NCBI RefSeq assembly: GCF_016316925.1
Contig: NZ_JAEEGB010000003.1
Coordinates: 219,300 to 283,299, forward strand
Reading direction: 5' to 3'
DNA from: Clostridium aciditolerans
Lineage (GTDB): Bacteria; Bacillota; Clostridia; Clostridiales; Clostridiaceae
DNA length: 64,000 bases
Part shown: piece by piece, positions 9,354 to 17,985 of the stretch
Layout of the letters: every line of letters begins with the position of its first letter
Numbering within the stretch: the first letter of the stretch is position 1
Position numbers and translations under genes: made by a program
The notes under the pieces: model-generated
The model's database searches: none
Told to the model about the DNA's origin: nothing
The model's input: the letters and a program-made list of their open reading frames with translations, nothing else

Positions 9354-10820
9354 TTTTAAGTCCTTCATAATTTTCCTTAAGACATTCTCTAATAACTTAA
9401 GGTTATCTTCATCTTTTGTATTTAATTTATTTCCTTCAGTGTTTACTGTTTTAGCAAGTTCTTCTACTCTGCGAACTCCATATCCAACTTTACGCAGATA
9501 TATTAAGTTCATAGGCGAAACGTTATCCGAAGTCATCCCATCCCCTGCAGAACCACTGCCTAAAGTCATTGAAGGAAATAAGTTTGTAGTTGCTCCCATA
9601 CTTCCAAAAGTTCCTGGAGTGTTAACAAGCACTCTTCCAACAGGTTTTTTTAGTGCAAATTGGCGAATTACTTCCTCATCCTTTGAATGTATGATGAGTG
9701 TATGTCCCTGTCTCTCACTAAGCAATAATTCTATACACTTTTCACAAGCATGCATCCAGTCCTCTTCTATATAAAAAGCTAGTACAGGACAAAGCTTTTC
9801 TCTTGAGTAAGGATTTTTTTGAAAAACGAATTTCTGCTTTGAGATAAGGACCTTTGTATCTTCTGGAACAGCAAAACCAGCATTTTTAGCCAGGAATTGT
9901 GGCGATTTTCCAATCATCTCTAAGTCTGGGCTTCCATCTTTATAAAAGAATATAGATGCTAACTTTTCCGCTTCCTCTTCTGTCATAAAATATGCACCAT
10001 TCTTTTGAAGCTCTTCTTTTACTTCCGCTACAATGCAACTGTCAACAACAATTGATTGTTCAGCGGCAGATACAACTCCATAATCAAAATTCTTGCTATC
10101 AATAATATCTTTGGCAGCTTGTTTTATATCCGCTGTACGCTCTATAAAGGCTGGACCGTTTCCATTGCCTCCATAAATTACTGGTTTACCAGATTTATAA
10201 GCTGCTTTTAGCATTTCTGGAACTCCTGTATTCATTATGAGAGAAGTATCTTTATGATTCATAAGTTCTAATGAACCGCTTTTAGTTACTGTATGTAGAT
10301 ACGCAAGAGTACCTTCTGGAAGTCCTGCTCTCTCCGCAGCTCTAATCAAAATATCAATTGTTTTAAAAATTGTATTTTTAGCTCTTAGATGAGGTGAAAA
10401 TATAATCGCATTTCCTGATTTAATTGAAATTAATGCCTTATATATAGTTGTAGAAACAGGACTAGTTGATGGGCAAAAGGCTATAATAACACCCATTGGC
10501 ACTCCAACATCCATTGTACTGTTCACTTTATCTTCATTAATGATACCTACACATTTCATATCCTTAAGTCTACTTTTCAGATACTTGCATACAAAGTGAT
10601 TCTTGATATACTTATCTTCCCACTTTCCATATTCAGTTTCTTCATTAGACATTTTTGCAAGTTCCATTAAATGTTTTTCAATCTCTTCAGCCATAGCTTC
10701 AACTATCTCATCAAGTTTTTCTTGCGGGAAGGTTGCTAGTTTTTTTTGCGCCTCACGAGCATTTTCAACAAGAATTCTGGCTTCCTGCATGGAGAGTAAA
10801 TCGTTATCGATAATATTCAC
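9351..10820 (-). CDS. Acylating aldehyde dehydrogenase, catalytic Cys replaced by Ser
   Basis: 489 residues of the CoA-acylating aldehyde dehydrogenase family (EutE/PduP and the N-terminal half of AdhE), which oxidises acetaldehyde with CoA and NAD+ to acetyl-CoA. The nucleotide-binding segments VGVPMGVIIAFCPSTSP and SIKSGNAIIFSPH, and the C-terminal NTPGTFGSMG, are present. At the active site AdhE relatives read FDNGxxCASEQS; here it is FDYGVVSAAEQS, with Ser251 (codon TCT at 10068-10070) in place of the nucleophilic Cys. A single base change from TGT would explain it. Start is GTG behind GGAGGAGAGAAAA. The C-terminal amphipathic helix (LKLLENVLRKIMKDLK) resembles an encapsulation peptide. 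Activity is uncertain. Confidence 0.85.
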   Translation of the reverse strand: MNIIDNDLLSMQEARILVENAREAQKKLATFPQEKLDEIVEAMAEEIEKHLMELAKMSNEETEYGKWEDKYIKNHFVCKYLKSRLKDMKCVGIINEDKVNSTMDVGVPMGVIIAFCPSTSPVSTTIYKALISIKSGNAIIFSPHLRAKNTIFKTIDILIRAAERAGLPEGTLAYLHTVTKSGSLELMNHKDTSLIMNTGVPEMLKAAYKSGKPVIYGGNGNGPAFIERTADIKQAAKDIIDSKNFDYGVVSAAEQSIVVDSCIVAEVKEELQKNGAYFMTEEEAEKLASIFFYKDGSPDLEMIGKSPQFLAKNAGFAVPEDTKVLISKQKFVFQKNPYSREKLCPVLAFYIEEDWMHACEKCIELLLSERQGHTLIIHSKDEEVIRQFALKKPVGRVLVNTPGTFGSMGATTNLFPSMTLGSGSAGDGMTSDNVSPMNLIYLRKVGYGVRRVEELAKTVNTEGNKLNTKDEDNLKLLENVLRKIMKDLK

Positions 10821-10853
10821 TTTTCTCTCCTCCTTTTAGGAAAATTTCACGTT

Positions 10854-11162
10854 TTATTCTGTTACAAGATTTGTAATAGCATATCTTTTTATTATTTTTT
10901 CAAGATCTGGGTGTGGACTTGGAATAACTATGGAACTATAAAGATTTCCACCTTCCATTCCTTCAACTGCTGCAACACCAGCTTCTACAGCTGCTTTGCA
11001 AGCACCAACATCTCCTTTAACTAATACAGATATATATCCTGATGCAACATTTTCATATCCTATAAGTTCAACATTTGCTGCTTTGCACATAGCATCTGCT
11101 GCTTCTAAAGCAAAAACCAAACCAAAAGTTTCAATTAACCCTAAAGCTTCATATCTTGCCAT
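10854..11162 (-). CDS. BMC-H shell protein (PduA/EutM-like)
   Basis: 102 residues, one canonical BMC domain (EALGLIETFGLVFALEAADA, then VLVKGDVGACKAAVEAG) that forms hexameric facet tiles. The pore loop reads ASGYISV. A short C-terminal tail (ERYA-like, IIKRYAITNLVTE) follows the domain. It lies 25 bases after a second, similar BMC-H gene, probably a tandem duplication. RBS AAAGGATATACAT. Confidence 0.93.
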   Translation of the reverse strand: MARYEALGLIETFGLVFALEAADAMCKAANVELIGYENVASGYISVLVKGDVGACKAAVEAGVAAVEGMEGGNLYSSIVIPSPHPDLEKIIKRYAITNLVTE

Positions 11163-11187
11163 ATGTATATCCTTTCCCTTCTATCTT

Positions 11188-11484
11188 TTATAAATCAATA
11201 TCGTGTACTGAAACAATATCTCCAACTGCTCTAATAGGACGCGGCATAACATTATGCGCTGTTAATTTACCAATAGCTGCCGCTGCCTCAGCACCTGCTT
11301 CTACAGCAGCTCTTACTGCACCTACATCACCTTTTACCATAATAGTTACAAGCGTTGAACCAACATTTTCATATGAAATTAATTCCACATTAGCTGCTTT
11401 AAGCATTTTGTCTGCAGCCTCAAGTGCAGGAACTAATCCTATTGTTTCTACAAGACCTAAAGCCTCGTTTCCATAATATCTCAC
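11188..11484 (-). CDS. BMC-H shell protein (PduA/EutM-like)
   Basis: 98 residues from a GTG start that has GGAGG eight bases upstream; a longer reading to 11511 would place the ribosome site inside the gene. The BMC domain ([39 protein letters not shown]) is a standard hexamer-forming shell tile with pore loop VGSTLVT. It ends with a PduA/EutM-like tail [15 protein letters not shown]. First shell gene of the operon and the best candidate for the major facet protein. Confidence 0.93.
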   Translation of the reverse strand: MRYYGNEALGLVETIGLVPALEAADKMLKAANVELISYENVGSTLVTIMVKGDVGAVRAAVEAGAEAAAAIGKLTAHNVMPRPIRAVGDIVSVHDIDL

Positions 11485-11546
11485 TTTCAAGTCCTCCTTC
11501 CTTATTCTCATCTCATATATATTTTTGGTAAACTATAATGCCTATT

Positions 11547-11813
11547 TTAGTCTTTAATATATTTATTTATAGTAGCAGCACCTTCTGCATGTGCATGATA
11601 GTAAACCTTTAGTTCCTTATTTTCATCTAATTCAAATCTTGTTTCTTCAATGAGGCCATTTGCTTCTGCTGTCATTAAAGCTGTTATTACTGCTTTCTTA
11701 TTTAAAGCCTTAAAGCTGCCATACTCTCCCTTTAAGGCATTTATAACATCATCAGCACAAGCTTCATCAACCTTTGTAAAATATTTTAAAATTGCATAAT
11801 TAAGCGGCTTCAT
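11547..11813 (-). CDS. Small protein of unknown function, winged-helix-like
   Basis: 88 residues, not recognised. The pattern of three helices (NYAILKYFTK, ADDVINALKG, KKAVITALMTAEANG) followed by two strands (EETRFEL, ELKVYYHAHA) looks like a winged-helix fold, but no DNA-binding role can be shown. The ATG has GGAGGTAGGAGCAA upstream, inside the 3' end of the permease gene, which it overlaps by 14 bases, so the two are probably coupled. Its place between the transporter and the first shell gene suggests a job in choline uptake or operon sensing. Confidence 0.6.
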   Translation of the reverse strand: MKPLNYAILKYFTKVDEACADDVINALKGEYGSFKALNKKAVITALMTAEANGLIEETRFELDENKELKVYYHAHAEGAATINKYIKD

Positions 11814-12909
11814 TTGCTCCTACCTCCTTCTTTCTGAATAAATCCAATGGATTCATAGCTATTACAAGAATTCCGAACATCATTGTTACAGCAGCAATCC
11901 AAACGATTGGAGGTAATGACCATCCATCCATACCACTTATTATTCCAAGAACTATCCAACAGCAGAATGGACCCCAGAATGAGAATGTACCATTACAAGC
12001 CATACCAAGAGCAGCACCACACATACTGTTACCGTTATACCAGCTCATGTAGGAAACAAAAGCACAGAGACCACTTAAGGCAAACCATATCATTGCAGGT
12101 CCACTTGTGAATGCTTGAAGAGCTAACCCAGCTGAAGATTTAACGCCGCCACCAAATATCATTCCAAATATAGGTACTAGTATTATTAAGTTTGAAAGTC
12201 CTGATGTTGCTTGACGGATTGTGATACCGATTTCTGAGTCGATCATAGATGTACCATATCCAGCCACACAACCTTCAAATCCCCATCCAAGAGCTGCTAT
12301 AAATGCGATACAAAGTCCAAAGAACATTCCCTTAGGGGCATCTCCACTGATACTAGTGCTACCAATCATGAAACTAGATAAAACGCAGATAACAATACCT
12401 AGCATCATACGCTTGTTTAATTCTTGCTTAAATAATATTCTTCCTAGAATAGCGCCGATAGCTGGACAAAGAGCTGTAATTGGAATAACAATTGAACCAG
12501 CCATTTTTAAAGCTACAACATAAGCGGTACTTGATATTGGTCCTCCAATAAGAGCAGCTAATATCATTACAGCACCTGGCTTAGTTTTAAGACATCTAAA
12601 GAAATCTCCAAGTTTACCTTTAACTGCTGCATAACCCATTGCCCAAACAGCACTACAAGTATCGTTTACAGCACTACCAAGAGCACCAAGTACATATGTA
12701 ATAACTAAGGCTGATAAACCTGCTGTATTAGCACCATACCAATCACCCCAAACTCCTTTTGTCATACCTAGTGTTAAAAAGGCTGAGTAGAATCCGTACA
12801 TAAGACCTGAAAAAAGAGCAATTGTAATACCTTTTCTTAGGAAATCCGACGATAATTTATTTTTTGCACGAATTGCTTCTAAGTCTACCTTTTGGGAAAC
12901 TTCCTTCAT
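11800..12909 (-). CDS. DMT/EamA-type permease, probable choline uptake
   Basis: 369 residues with about ten hydrophobic helices, a short charged N-terminus (KEVSQKVDLEAIRAKNK) and two internally similar halves, typical of the drug/metabolite transporter superfamily. Signature-like segments include ALKMAGSIVIPITALCPAIGAI and SWYNGNSMCGAALGMACNG. It is the first gene of the cut operon, about 330 bases after the predicted promoter. Substrate is inferred from context: choline import, or possibly export of a choline product. Membrane protein. Confidence 0.8.
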   Translation of the reverse strand: MKEVSQKVDLEAIRAKNKLSSDFLRKGITIALFSGLMYGFYSAFLTLGMTKGVWGDWYGANTAGLSALVITYVLGALGSAVNDTCSAVWAMGYAAVKGKLGDFFRCLKTKPGAVMILAALIGGPISSTAYVVALKMAGSIVIPITALCPAIGAILGRILFKQELNKRMMLGIVICVLSSFMIGSTSISGDAPKGMFFGLCIAFIAALGWGFEGCVAGYGTSMIDSEIGITIRQATSGLSNLIILVPIFGMIFGGGVKSSAGLALQAFTSGPAMIWFALSGLCAFVSYMSWYNGNSMCGAALGMACNGTFSFWGPFCCWIVLGIISGMDGWSLPPIVWIAAVTMMFGILVIAMNPLDLFRKKEVGANEAA

Positions 12910-12957
12910 AAAATAAAACCCCTTTCGCTTATACGCTTAATACTTTTTAAATTAATC

Positions 12958-13132
12958 TGAAACTCATTCTCCTATCGTCGAATGAGTAGACGCTGTGTAA
13001 GCGAGTCACTTCAAATCAGAGATTTGAGTTCTCTGCTTAACCGATCATATCAAAATCAGCACTCTGTGTAAGCGACTATCTCAAAATCATAGATTTTGGA
13101 TATCTGCTTAAGATTTTGTATGCCTGCTTAAT
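12958..13132 (+). repeat. Hairpin repeats with a module nested in another module's loop
   Basis: First an A-C-B unit whose hairpin A is perfectly paired (ACTCATTC / GAATGAGT). Next comes a B hairpin split in two. Its left arm ends CATATCAAAATCA at 13058 and its right arm resumes AGATTTTGTATGCC at 13111. Between them is a complete element, GCACTCTGTGTAAGCGACTATC...GATATCTGCTTA (13059-13110). The repeat lies in the predicted 5' leader of the cut operon. Confidence 0.85.
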
Positions 13133-13243
13133 AGAAATTTATAACTGAATATATTTTGGGATTGTTATAATTGGGGACATTTTATTTTTAAATTATTGAA
13201 AACTTTTCATTTTATATCTTTTAGGTATGTTACTCTTGAGTAA

Positions 13244-13275
13244 ATTATAGGCCGTTCCCTATAGGGTAAAGTCAA
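13244..13275 (-). promoter_or_regulatory. cut operon promoter with MerR-type operator
   Basis: On the minus strand, -35 TTGACT (13275-13270) and -10 TATAAT (13249-13244) are separated by 20 bases, longer than the usual 17. The spacer contains the palindrome CCCTATAGGG within TTTACCCTATAGGGAACGG. Overlong spacers with a central palindrome are the hallmark of promoters remodelled by MerR-family activators. A MerR-family gene lies next upstream. The rest of the 12910-13536 gap holds the repeats and otherwise nothing I recognise. Confidence 0.75.
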
Positions 13276-13536
13276 TATATATTTATAAAAATATTTATTT
13301 ATAATTTAAAACCTTATAATAATTTAAAACTTTATAATTTGAGCTATAATTCAAACTTCATAAAATTAGATATATCAATCCTTTAGATGAAAAATACGAA
13401 AATATATCAATAACGATAATATATTTTTCCATTTAGCTATATTGTAATTTATTAACATAATAGGCTTTATAATCCTTTTGTTATTCTTTTATACCTTCCC
13501 CTAAGGGCAACGTTTTCAATGTGAAAGTGTTAACAT

Positions 13537-13594
13537 AAAAAGTGCATGAAAGCTCTAACATTAAAATAAATGTTAGAGCTTTCATGCACTTTTT
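13537..13594 (-). terminator. Terminator of the merR gene, perfect 26-bp stem
   Basis: Two perfectly complementary 26-base arms (13537-13562 and 13569-13594) with a 6-base AAAATA loop and A/T tracts at both ends, so it could work in either direction. It lies 17 bases after the merR stop and insulates the cut promoter. Confidence 0.85.
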
Positions 13595-13610
13595 ACGTAC
13601 CATCGTAGAG

Positions 13611-14441
13611 TTAATTCTCTCTTCTGACTTTAATTAAAACTTCAGTTACAAATTTATCTACATTTTTAGTTGTCCAATAATCTGTTACATATCTTTCATA
13701 GGACTCCTCAGAACATATATAACCATACTCTTCCGTCCATGTCTGTATTTTTTTATATGTTTCATTAATTGTTTCATGAGATCCTATATGATAACAAGCA
13801 GCTACTATACAGCCTCCAAATTCAATACTTTCTTCCTCTTTACACTTTAAAATCGTCTCCTGCATTATTTTCATCTTACTGCATTTTCTATTAATTTTAT
13901 CCTCAAAAGATGGAAAACATATAATTACAGGGCCTGTTATTGCATTATTTATACTATCAATGTAATTATTAAACTCTATATTAATTATAGAGTCCATATA
14001 ATCATATTTAAAATCTTGCTCTAAAAAGGTTAAGGTACGACTATCTATGTATTTTATAGCAACATTGCTAACATTATTTTCAATTACCATCTGTGCCTCA
14101 ACTATAAGATCATGCCAATCTTTAACGGACCTTATTTTTAAATTTATTTCCCTCTCAAGTTCTTTTAATTCATCAATTTTTTTTCTAAAGCTTTTATCAA
14201 AAAAATCATAAGTTTTTCCTTCTAAAAATCCTCTCATTTCATCCAGTTTAAATCCACTCTGTTTGTAATATTTTATTATTGGCACAGATAATAAATTTTT
14301 CTTGCTATAATATCTGTAACCGCTTTCATCTGCCACTTTATCAGGAGATAGTATACCCATTTCGTCATAATATCTTAATGCTTTTTTTGTTATTTTGCAT
14401 ATTTCTCCGACTTTTCCTATTGAATACAATTCGTTTTCCAT
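13611..14441 (-). CDS. MerR-family transcriptional activator
   Basis: 276 residues. The N-terminal MerR helix-turn-helix and wing are clear (YSIGKVGEICKITKKALRYYDE, then SGYRYYSKKNL). A coiled dimerisation helix spans about 75-115. The C-terminal half looks like a GyrI/BltR-type effector domain (for example IKYIDSRTLTFLEQ, VAACYHIGSHETINETY, CSEESYERYVTDYW). RBS AAGGGGGATTTAG. Placed directly upstream of the cut operon and its MerR-type promoter, it is the likely choline- or aldehyde-responsive regulator of that operon. The inducer is unknown. Confidence 0.85.
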   Translation of the reverse strand: MENELYSIGKVGEICKITKKALRYYDEMGILSPDKVADESGYRYYSKKNLLSVPIIKYYKQSGFKLDEMRGFLEGKTYDFFDKSFRKKIDELKELEREINLKIRSVKDWHDLIVEAQMVIENNVSNVAIKYIDSRTLTFLEQDFKYDYMDSIINIEFNNYIDSINNAITGPVIICFPSFEDKINRKCSKMKIMQETILKCKEEESIEFGGCIVAACYHIGSHETINETYKKIQTWTEEYGYICSEESYERYVTDYWTTKNVDKFVTEVLIKVRREN

Positions 14442-14516
14442 CTAAATCCCCCTTATTTTGTGATATTTCTAATTATATTTTAATTCGACTAATTTTTCAA
14501 TATTTTCGAAAAAACA

Positions 14517-14542
14517 TAAAAAACCACCCATAAATGGGTGGT
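14517..14542 (-). terminator. Terminator after the alcohol dehydrogenase gene
   Basis: Stem ACCACCCAT / ATGGGTGGT with a two-base loop followed, on the minus strand, by six T residues. Confidence 0.85.
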
Positions 14543-14557
14543 ATAAAATACAATCTT

Positions 14558-15700
14558 TTATCCCAAAACTTTATCTAAAAGTTTTAATAAATCTTCTCTT
14601 GACGCTTCCCTAGGATTCGCTGTTGTACATATATCATTAAGAGCCGCATTAACAATTTCTTCTCTTGATGCTTGAGCCAAATTCATATCGGCACCTTGTT
14701 CTTTAAATGTTGCTGGAATCGTCAATGTCTTTTTGAGTTCTATAATGCTTTTTATTAGATTATTAACGCCAATATGTACATTTGGTGCGTGTAGCTTCAA
14801 TAGTTTTGCAAGTCTTTGATATTTTTTAGCTGCTATGTCATATTCAGCATTAAAGGCTGATTTATTCAAATTAGCATTATACTCAATTACATAAGGGAGT
14901 ATAATAGCATTACTTCTTCCATGAGAAATATGTAATTTCCCACCAACTGCATGAGCTATACTATGAGTAACTCCAAGTCCAGCTGCATTAAAGGCCATAC
15001 CAGCAAGGCATGACGCATTGTGAAGTTTTTCTCTTGCTACTATATCGTTTCCATCAGTATAAGCCTGTGGTAAAAATCTAAAAGCTAAAGTGAGAGCTTT
15101 TTCTGCAAGAGCATCTGAAAAATCAGTGGCATTCTTTGAAACATATGCCTCTATAGCATGTGTAATTACATCCATTCCTGTATCAGCAGTTATAGCCTTA
15201 GGTACAGTTTTTACCAGTTCAGGATCTAGAATAGCAACTGTTGGAAGAAGAGATTTATCTGCAAGAGCATATTTTAATCCTTCTTGTTTATTTGTAATTA
15301 CCGCATATTCAGTTACCTCAGAGCCTGTACCACTTGTAGTAGGTATAGCATAACACTCTTCTATATAAGAAACTCCTCCAGTAACTTTTTTTGCATATTC
15401 TCTTATGGCCTTAGCTCCATCAATTGATGAACCTCCACCAAGAGCTATCATAATTTCAGCATTACAATCTTGTAACTTTTGAATACCAGCAGCAATAATC
15501 TCTACAGATGGATCAGGTACAATATCACTGTATATAGCTACTTCACAATCAACAAGTTTTTCTTGTATTTTTGCAGCCACACCTGAAGTTTCCATAAATT
15601 TATCACATACAATTAGTACTCTTTTGTTTTTAATCTCCTTTAGTCTATCCAAAGAACCTTCTCCAAAATAGACATTTGTGTTAATACTAAATTCTTTCAT
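14558..15700 (-). CDS. Iron-containing alcohol dehydrogenase (EutG/PduQ-like)
   Basis: 380 residues from the second ATG (MKEFSINTN), with AGGAG nine bases upstream. Group III alcohol dehydrogenase with the NAD-binding [10 protein letters not shown] motif and metal ligands in [14 protein letters not shown] and [12 protein letters not shown]. It reduces acetaldehyde to ethanol and so could regenerate NAD+ for the aldehyde dehydrogenase of the cut compartment. It has its own promoter and terminator and lies on the far side of merR, so it is not co-transcribed with the shell operon. Confidence 0.9.
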   Translation of the reverse strand: MKEFSINTNVYFGEGSLDRLKEIKNKRVLIVCDKFMETSGVAAKIQEKLVDCEVAIYSDIVPDPSVEIIAAGIQKLQDCNAEIMIALGGGSSIDGAKAIREYAKKVTGGVSYIEECYAIPTTSGTGSEVTEYAVITNKQEGLKYALADKSLLPTVAILDPELVKTVPKAITADTGMDVITHAIEAYVSKNATDFSDALAEKALTLAFRFLPQAYTDGNDIVAREKLHNASCLAGMAFNAAGLGVTHSIAHAVGGKLHISHGRSNAIILPYVIEYNANLNKSAFNAEYDIAAKKYQRLAKLLKLHAPNVHIGVNNLIKSIIELKKTLTIPATFKEQGADMNLAQASREEIVNAALNDICTTANPREASREDLLKLLDKVLG

Positions 15701-15723
15701 ATGCATAATCTCCTATTTTAAAA

Positions 15724-15793
15724 TGAAACTCCTTCTCCTTTGTCGAATGAGTAAGCGATTCGCACAAAATCAGAGATTTTGGCTCTCTGCTTA
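15724..15793 (+). repeat. Hairpin module A+B
   Basis: A single copy (TGAAACTCCTTCTCC...GAATGAGT, AAGCGATTCGCACAAAATC / GATTTTGGCTCTCTGCTTA) flanked by TTTTAAAA on the left and TTAAAAG on the right, consistent with a short TTAA-type target repeat. It lies between the candidate promoter and start of the alcohol dehydrogenase gene, hence in its leader. Confidence 0.88.
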
Positions 15794-15900
15794 AAAGTAA
15801 TTAAGATATGAATGAATTAGTTATTCTTTAATTTAAATATAAAATTAACCCCATATTATAACAGTTAAAATAAATTTATTATAAATTTTACTCATAATGT

Positions 15901-15928
15901 ATTATATCATATAAAATTAATAATACAA
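15901..15928 (-). promoter_or_regulatory. Candidate promoter of the alcohol dehydrogenase gene
   Basis: Minus strand -35 TTGTAT (15928-15923), 16-base spacer, -10 TATAAT (15906-15901). The region is very AT-rich, so chance matches are possible. Confidence 0.45.
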
Positions 15929-16035
15929 TACTATTGCAAGAGATTGATAAAAATTATACAAAAAAAATTTAAAATATTCGTTAGATACTCCAAAAAGCGA
16001 ATTAACTCACCAATAAAAATACAGAGAAATTGAAT

Positions 16036-16073
16036 AAAAAGGGTTTCTCTAATGGAGAGTTCTACTAAGAACT
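16036..16073 (-). terminator. Terminator of the double-cubane-type gene
   Basis: Two stacked hairpins on the minus strand (AGTTCTTAGTAGAACT, then TCTCCATTAGAGA) followed by TTTTTATT. The first overlaps the stop codon. Confidence 0.65.
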
Positions 16074-17220
16074 ATAGCATTTCTATAAAAGCTGCGATTC
16101 TGGTTTTAATTTGACCTACATCTGTTTGGGAATAATCTGTTTCTATACTCATATAAGGCATATTTTTATTTTCATTGATAAATCTTTTTATATTATAGGA
16201 TTCTACGCTATAGGTATGACAAGCTTGAAGTATAACATCTATAACACCATCAACTTTATAGTCCTCAACTAGTTCTGATAAAAGACTTATTCTGTTATCA
16301 TTTGGAGTCATACATGAACATCCTATATTTAAGTATTTATCTGCTAGAGCATCGAAAGGATCAATATCCTCATTTACTAATTTGCTTATTTCTTTTACTC
16401 CTGTGCAATTTTCGTAGCAAACAACAACTCCACCATTTTCTTCAATAGCATTTACAATTTTTTCTGTTGCATCTCCCATAGGACATCCAGTAATAAGTAT
16501 TCTTTTTGCCTTTGGAGACACTTTTCTTTCTCCATCCTCATATTTGGCTTTAGATTCTTTTATAAGTTCATTAAGCTCACTTATTTCAACTTCTTTATCC
16601 CACTTAAATGTAGCTCCATTTAAAACCCTCAACATTTCTAATCCTGTTATAGGTGGAGGACACATTTTTCCTAGTTCATAAAATTCTTTTAACGCTAGTC
16701 TCTCTTTATTTCGAATCTTAATTGCATCCTTTATTTTTTCTTCAGTTATCTCTACATTAAACTCTTTTTCTAGCATATCTTTTAGTTTGAAAATTTCATT
16801 TTTCCAAAGTCTATAGCTGTCTTCTCCCTTATATGTTTGAGGTAATTGCATTACGTGAACATTTTTAATTTCCCCTAAATATTCATACATTTTCTTTTTA
16901 CCATCACATGTGGTTTCACCAACAATTAAATCTGAAAAATAAAAATAAGGGCATTTATCAGTGATGGCAAAACCATAACTAGACTTTATTAGTGGACATA
17001 AGTTTCTTGGCAGATGCTTTTCTGCATCAGGTATTGTTTCATCACTTTTAGCACAAAGTGACACTGCTACAGCACCAGAGGCAGTTATAATCTCCCAAGG
17101 TGTATAAGTACAGAAAGTTCCTACAACCTTTCTTCCTTCATCTTTTAAATTTTTAATTGTTATGAATCCTTTTTTTCTTGATTCACTGAAGTCATCAAAT
17201 ATCTTAGGTAAATCTTTCAT
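16072..17220 (-). CDS. 2-hydroxyacyl-CoA dehydratase/double-cubane cluster protein family
   Basis: 382 residues from an ATG (MKDLPKIF) with GGGAG ten bases upstream. Family cysteines are visible: VGTFCTYTPWE, PRNLCPLIKSS, VGETTCDGKKK, ITGCPMG, YENCTG, IGCSCMTPN and ILQACHTY. Homologues include the dehydratase beta-type subunit and the stand-alone double-cubane cluster protein (DCCP) that carries an [8Fe-9S] cluster. No alpha subunit or dedicated ASKHA activator is adjacent, which favours a DCCP-like reductase over a dehydratase. Low-potential reductive chemistry is likely; the substrate is unknown. Confidence 0.8.
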   Translation of the reverse strand: MKDLPKIFDDFSESRKKGFITIKNLKDEGRKVVGTFCTYTPWEIITASGAVAVSLCAKSDETIPDAEKHLPRNLCPLIKSSYGFAITDKCPYFYFSDLIVGETTCDGKKKMYEYLGEIKNVHVMQLPQTYKGEDSYRLWKNEIFKLKDMLEKEFNVEITEEKIKDAIKIRNKERLALKEFYELGKMCPPPITGLEMLRVLNGATFKWDKEVEISELNELIKESKAKYEDGERKVSPKAKRILITGCPMGDATEKIVNAIEENGGVVVCYENCTGVKEISKLVNEDIDPFDALADKYLNIGCSCMTPNDNRISLLSELVEDYKVDGVIDVILQACHTYSVESYNIKRFINENKNMPYMSIETDYSQTDVGQIKTRIAAFIEML

Positions 17221-17452
17221 AAATAACAGTCTCCCATCCCGTTTATTTCTATATAACACATTTTAACACAAATTAATTACTAAAATTATTTGTATTACTT
17301 ATAGATTCTGGGAGTCATATTAGAAAATATTATACATGCTACTTATAAATTCAGAAATAATAAAAGACTAAACTAGAATCAGTTAACTTGGCATTTAGTT
17401 TACTCCAACTTATTATTAAACTATTTAACATCATTATTACTAACAAAATTAT

Positions 17453-17746
17453 TTAAGTTTCTAAAAAATTATTTATTTCTTGTTCCATATAGGACCATGA
17501 TCTTTTTGTAAATATCATCTTTGTTTTAACATCTTTTAACTTTTCTTTTGTGTTTTTCATAATACAGTGACTTATATAATCTACCAATACTATAACTAAA
17601 TCAGCTCTATCTATTCTTAGTAAAATATCGCCTCTTCTATCGCCACCTTTTCTACCACTTATATGCTCAATATTCTTAAAACCCTTCTCATATAACTTAC
17701 AGGGGATACTTCCAAGGTTATCTCCTCCAATAATTAAAGCACTCAC
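17453..17746 (-). CDS. DUF2325 family protein
   Basis: 97 residues covering one DUF2325 domain: SALIIGGDNLGSIP at the N-terminus, SGRKGGDRR, and DLVIVLVDYISHCIM. The family is uncharacterised but is often found near iron-related or 2-hydroxyacyl-CoA dehydratase-type genes, as here. A Fur-box-like palindrome lies about 70 bases upstream, so iron regulation is likely. A Rossmann-like small fold is suggested by the alternating hydrophobic strands. Confidence 0.85.
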   Translation of the reverse strand: MSALIIGGDNLGSIPCKLYEKGFKNIEHISGRKGGDRRGDILLRIDRADLVIVLVDYISHCIMKNTKEKLKDVKTKMIFTKRSWSYMEQEINNFLET

Positions 17747-17815
17747 ACTATCACCCTACCCTTACATTATTTTTTATTTTAAAATAATTTTTTATTAATA
17801 ACAAATTGTACAATC

Positions 17816-17834
17816 GATAACGATTCTCAATATC
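17816..17834 (-). promoter_or_regulatory. Fur box upstream of the DUF2325 gene
   Basis: GATAACGATTCTCAATATC matches 15 of 19 positions of the Fur consensus GATAATGATAATCATTATC. It lies in the AT-rich promoter region upstream of the DUF2325 gene. Confidence 0.7.
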
Positions 17835-17929
17835 AATTGTATCACATCTTTTATTGTTTTTAAATAACAAATATTCTTAAAAGTTCTTACTTTAAAAACA
17901 ATCGACAAAAGCAAGAGTAGGTATCATAT

Positions 17930-17980
17930 AAAATAAACCATAACATCTTTGCTTCTGCAAATTTGTCATGGTTTATAAAA
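17930..17980 (-). terminator. Terminator after the aldo/keto reductase gene
   Basis: Arms ATAAACCAT (17933-17941) and ATGGTTTAT (17968-17976) with a structured 26-base loop and a T-rich minus-strand tail. Confidence 0.6.
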
Positions 17981-17985
17981 TCTTA

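Noticed and set aside
9439-9774. Long plus-strand ORF within the aldehyde dehydrogenase gene
   Set aside because: Antisense shadow with Ser/Thr/Pro-rich composition; the minus-strand gene is clearly the coding one.
16072-17220. 2-hydroxyglutaryl-CoA dehydratase complex
   Set aside because: No second subunit and no ASKHA activator next to it, so a stand-alone double-cubane-type protein is more likely.
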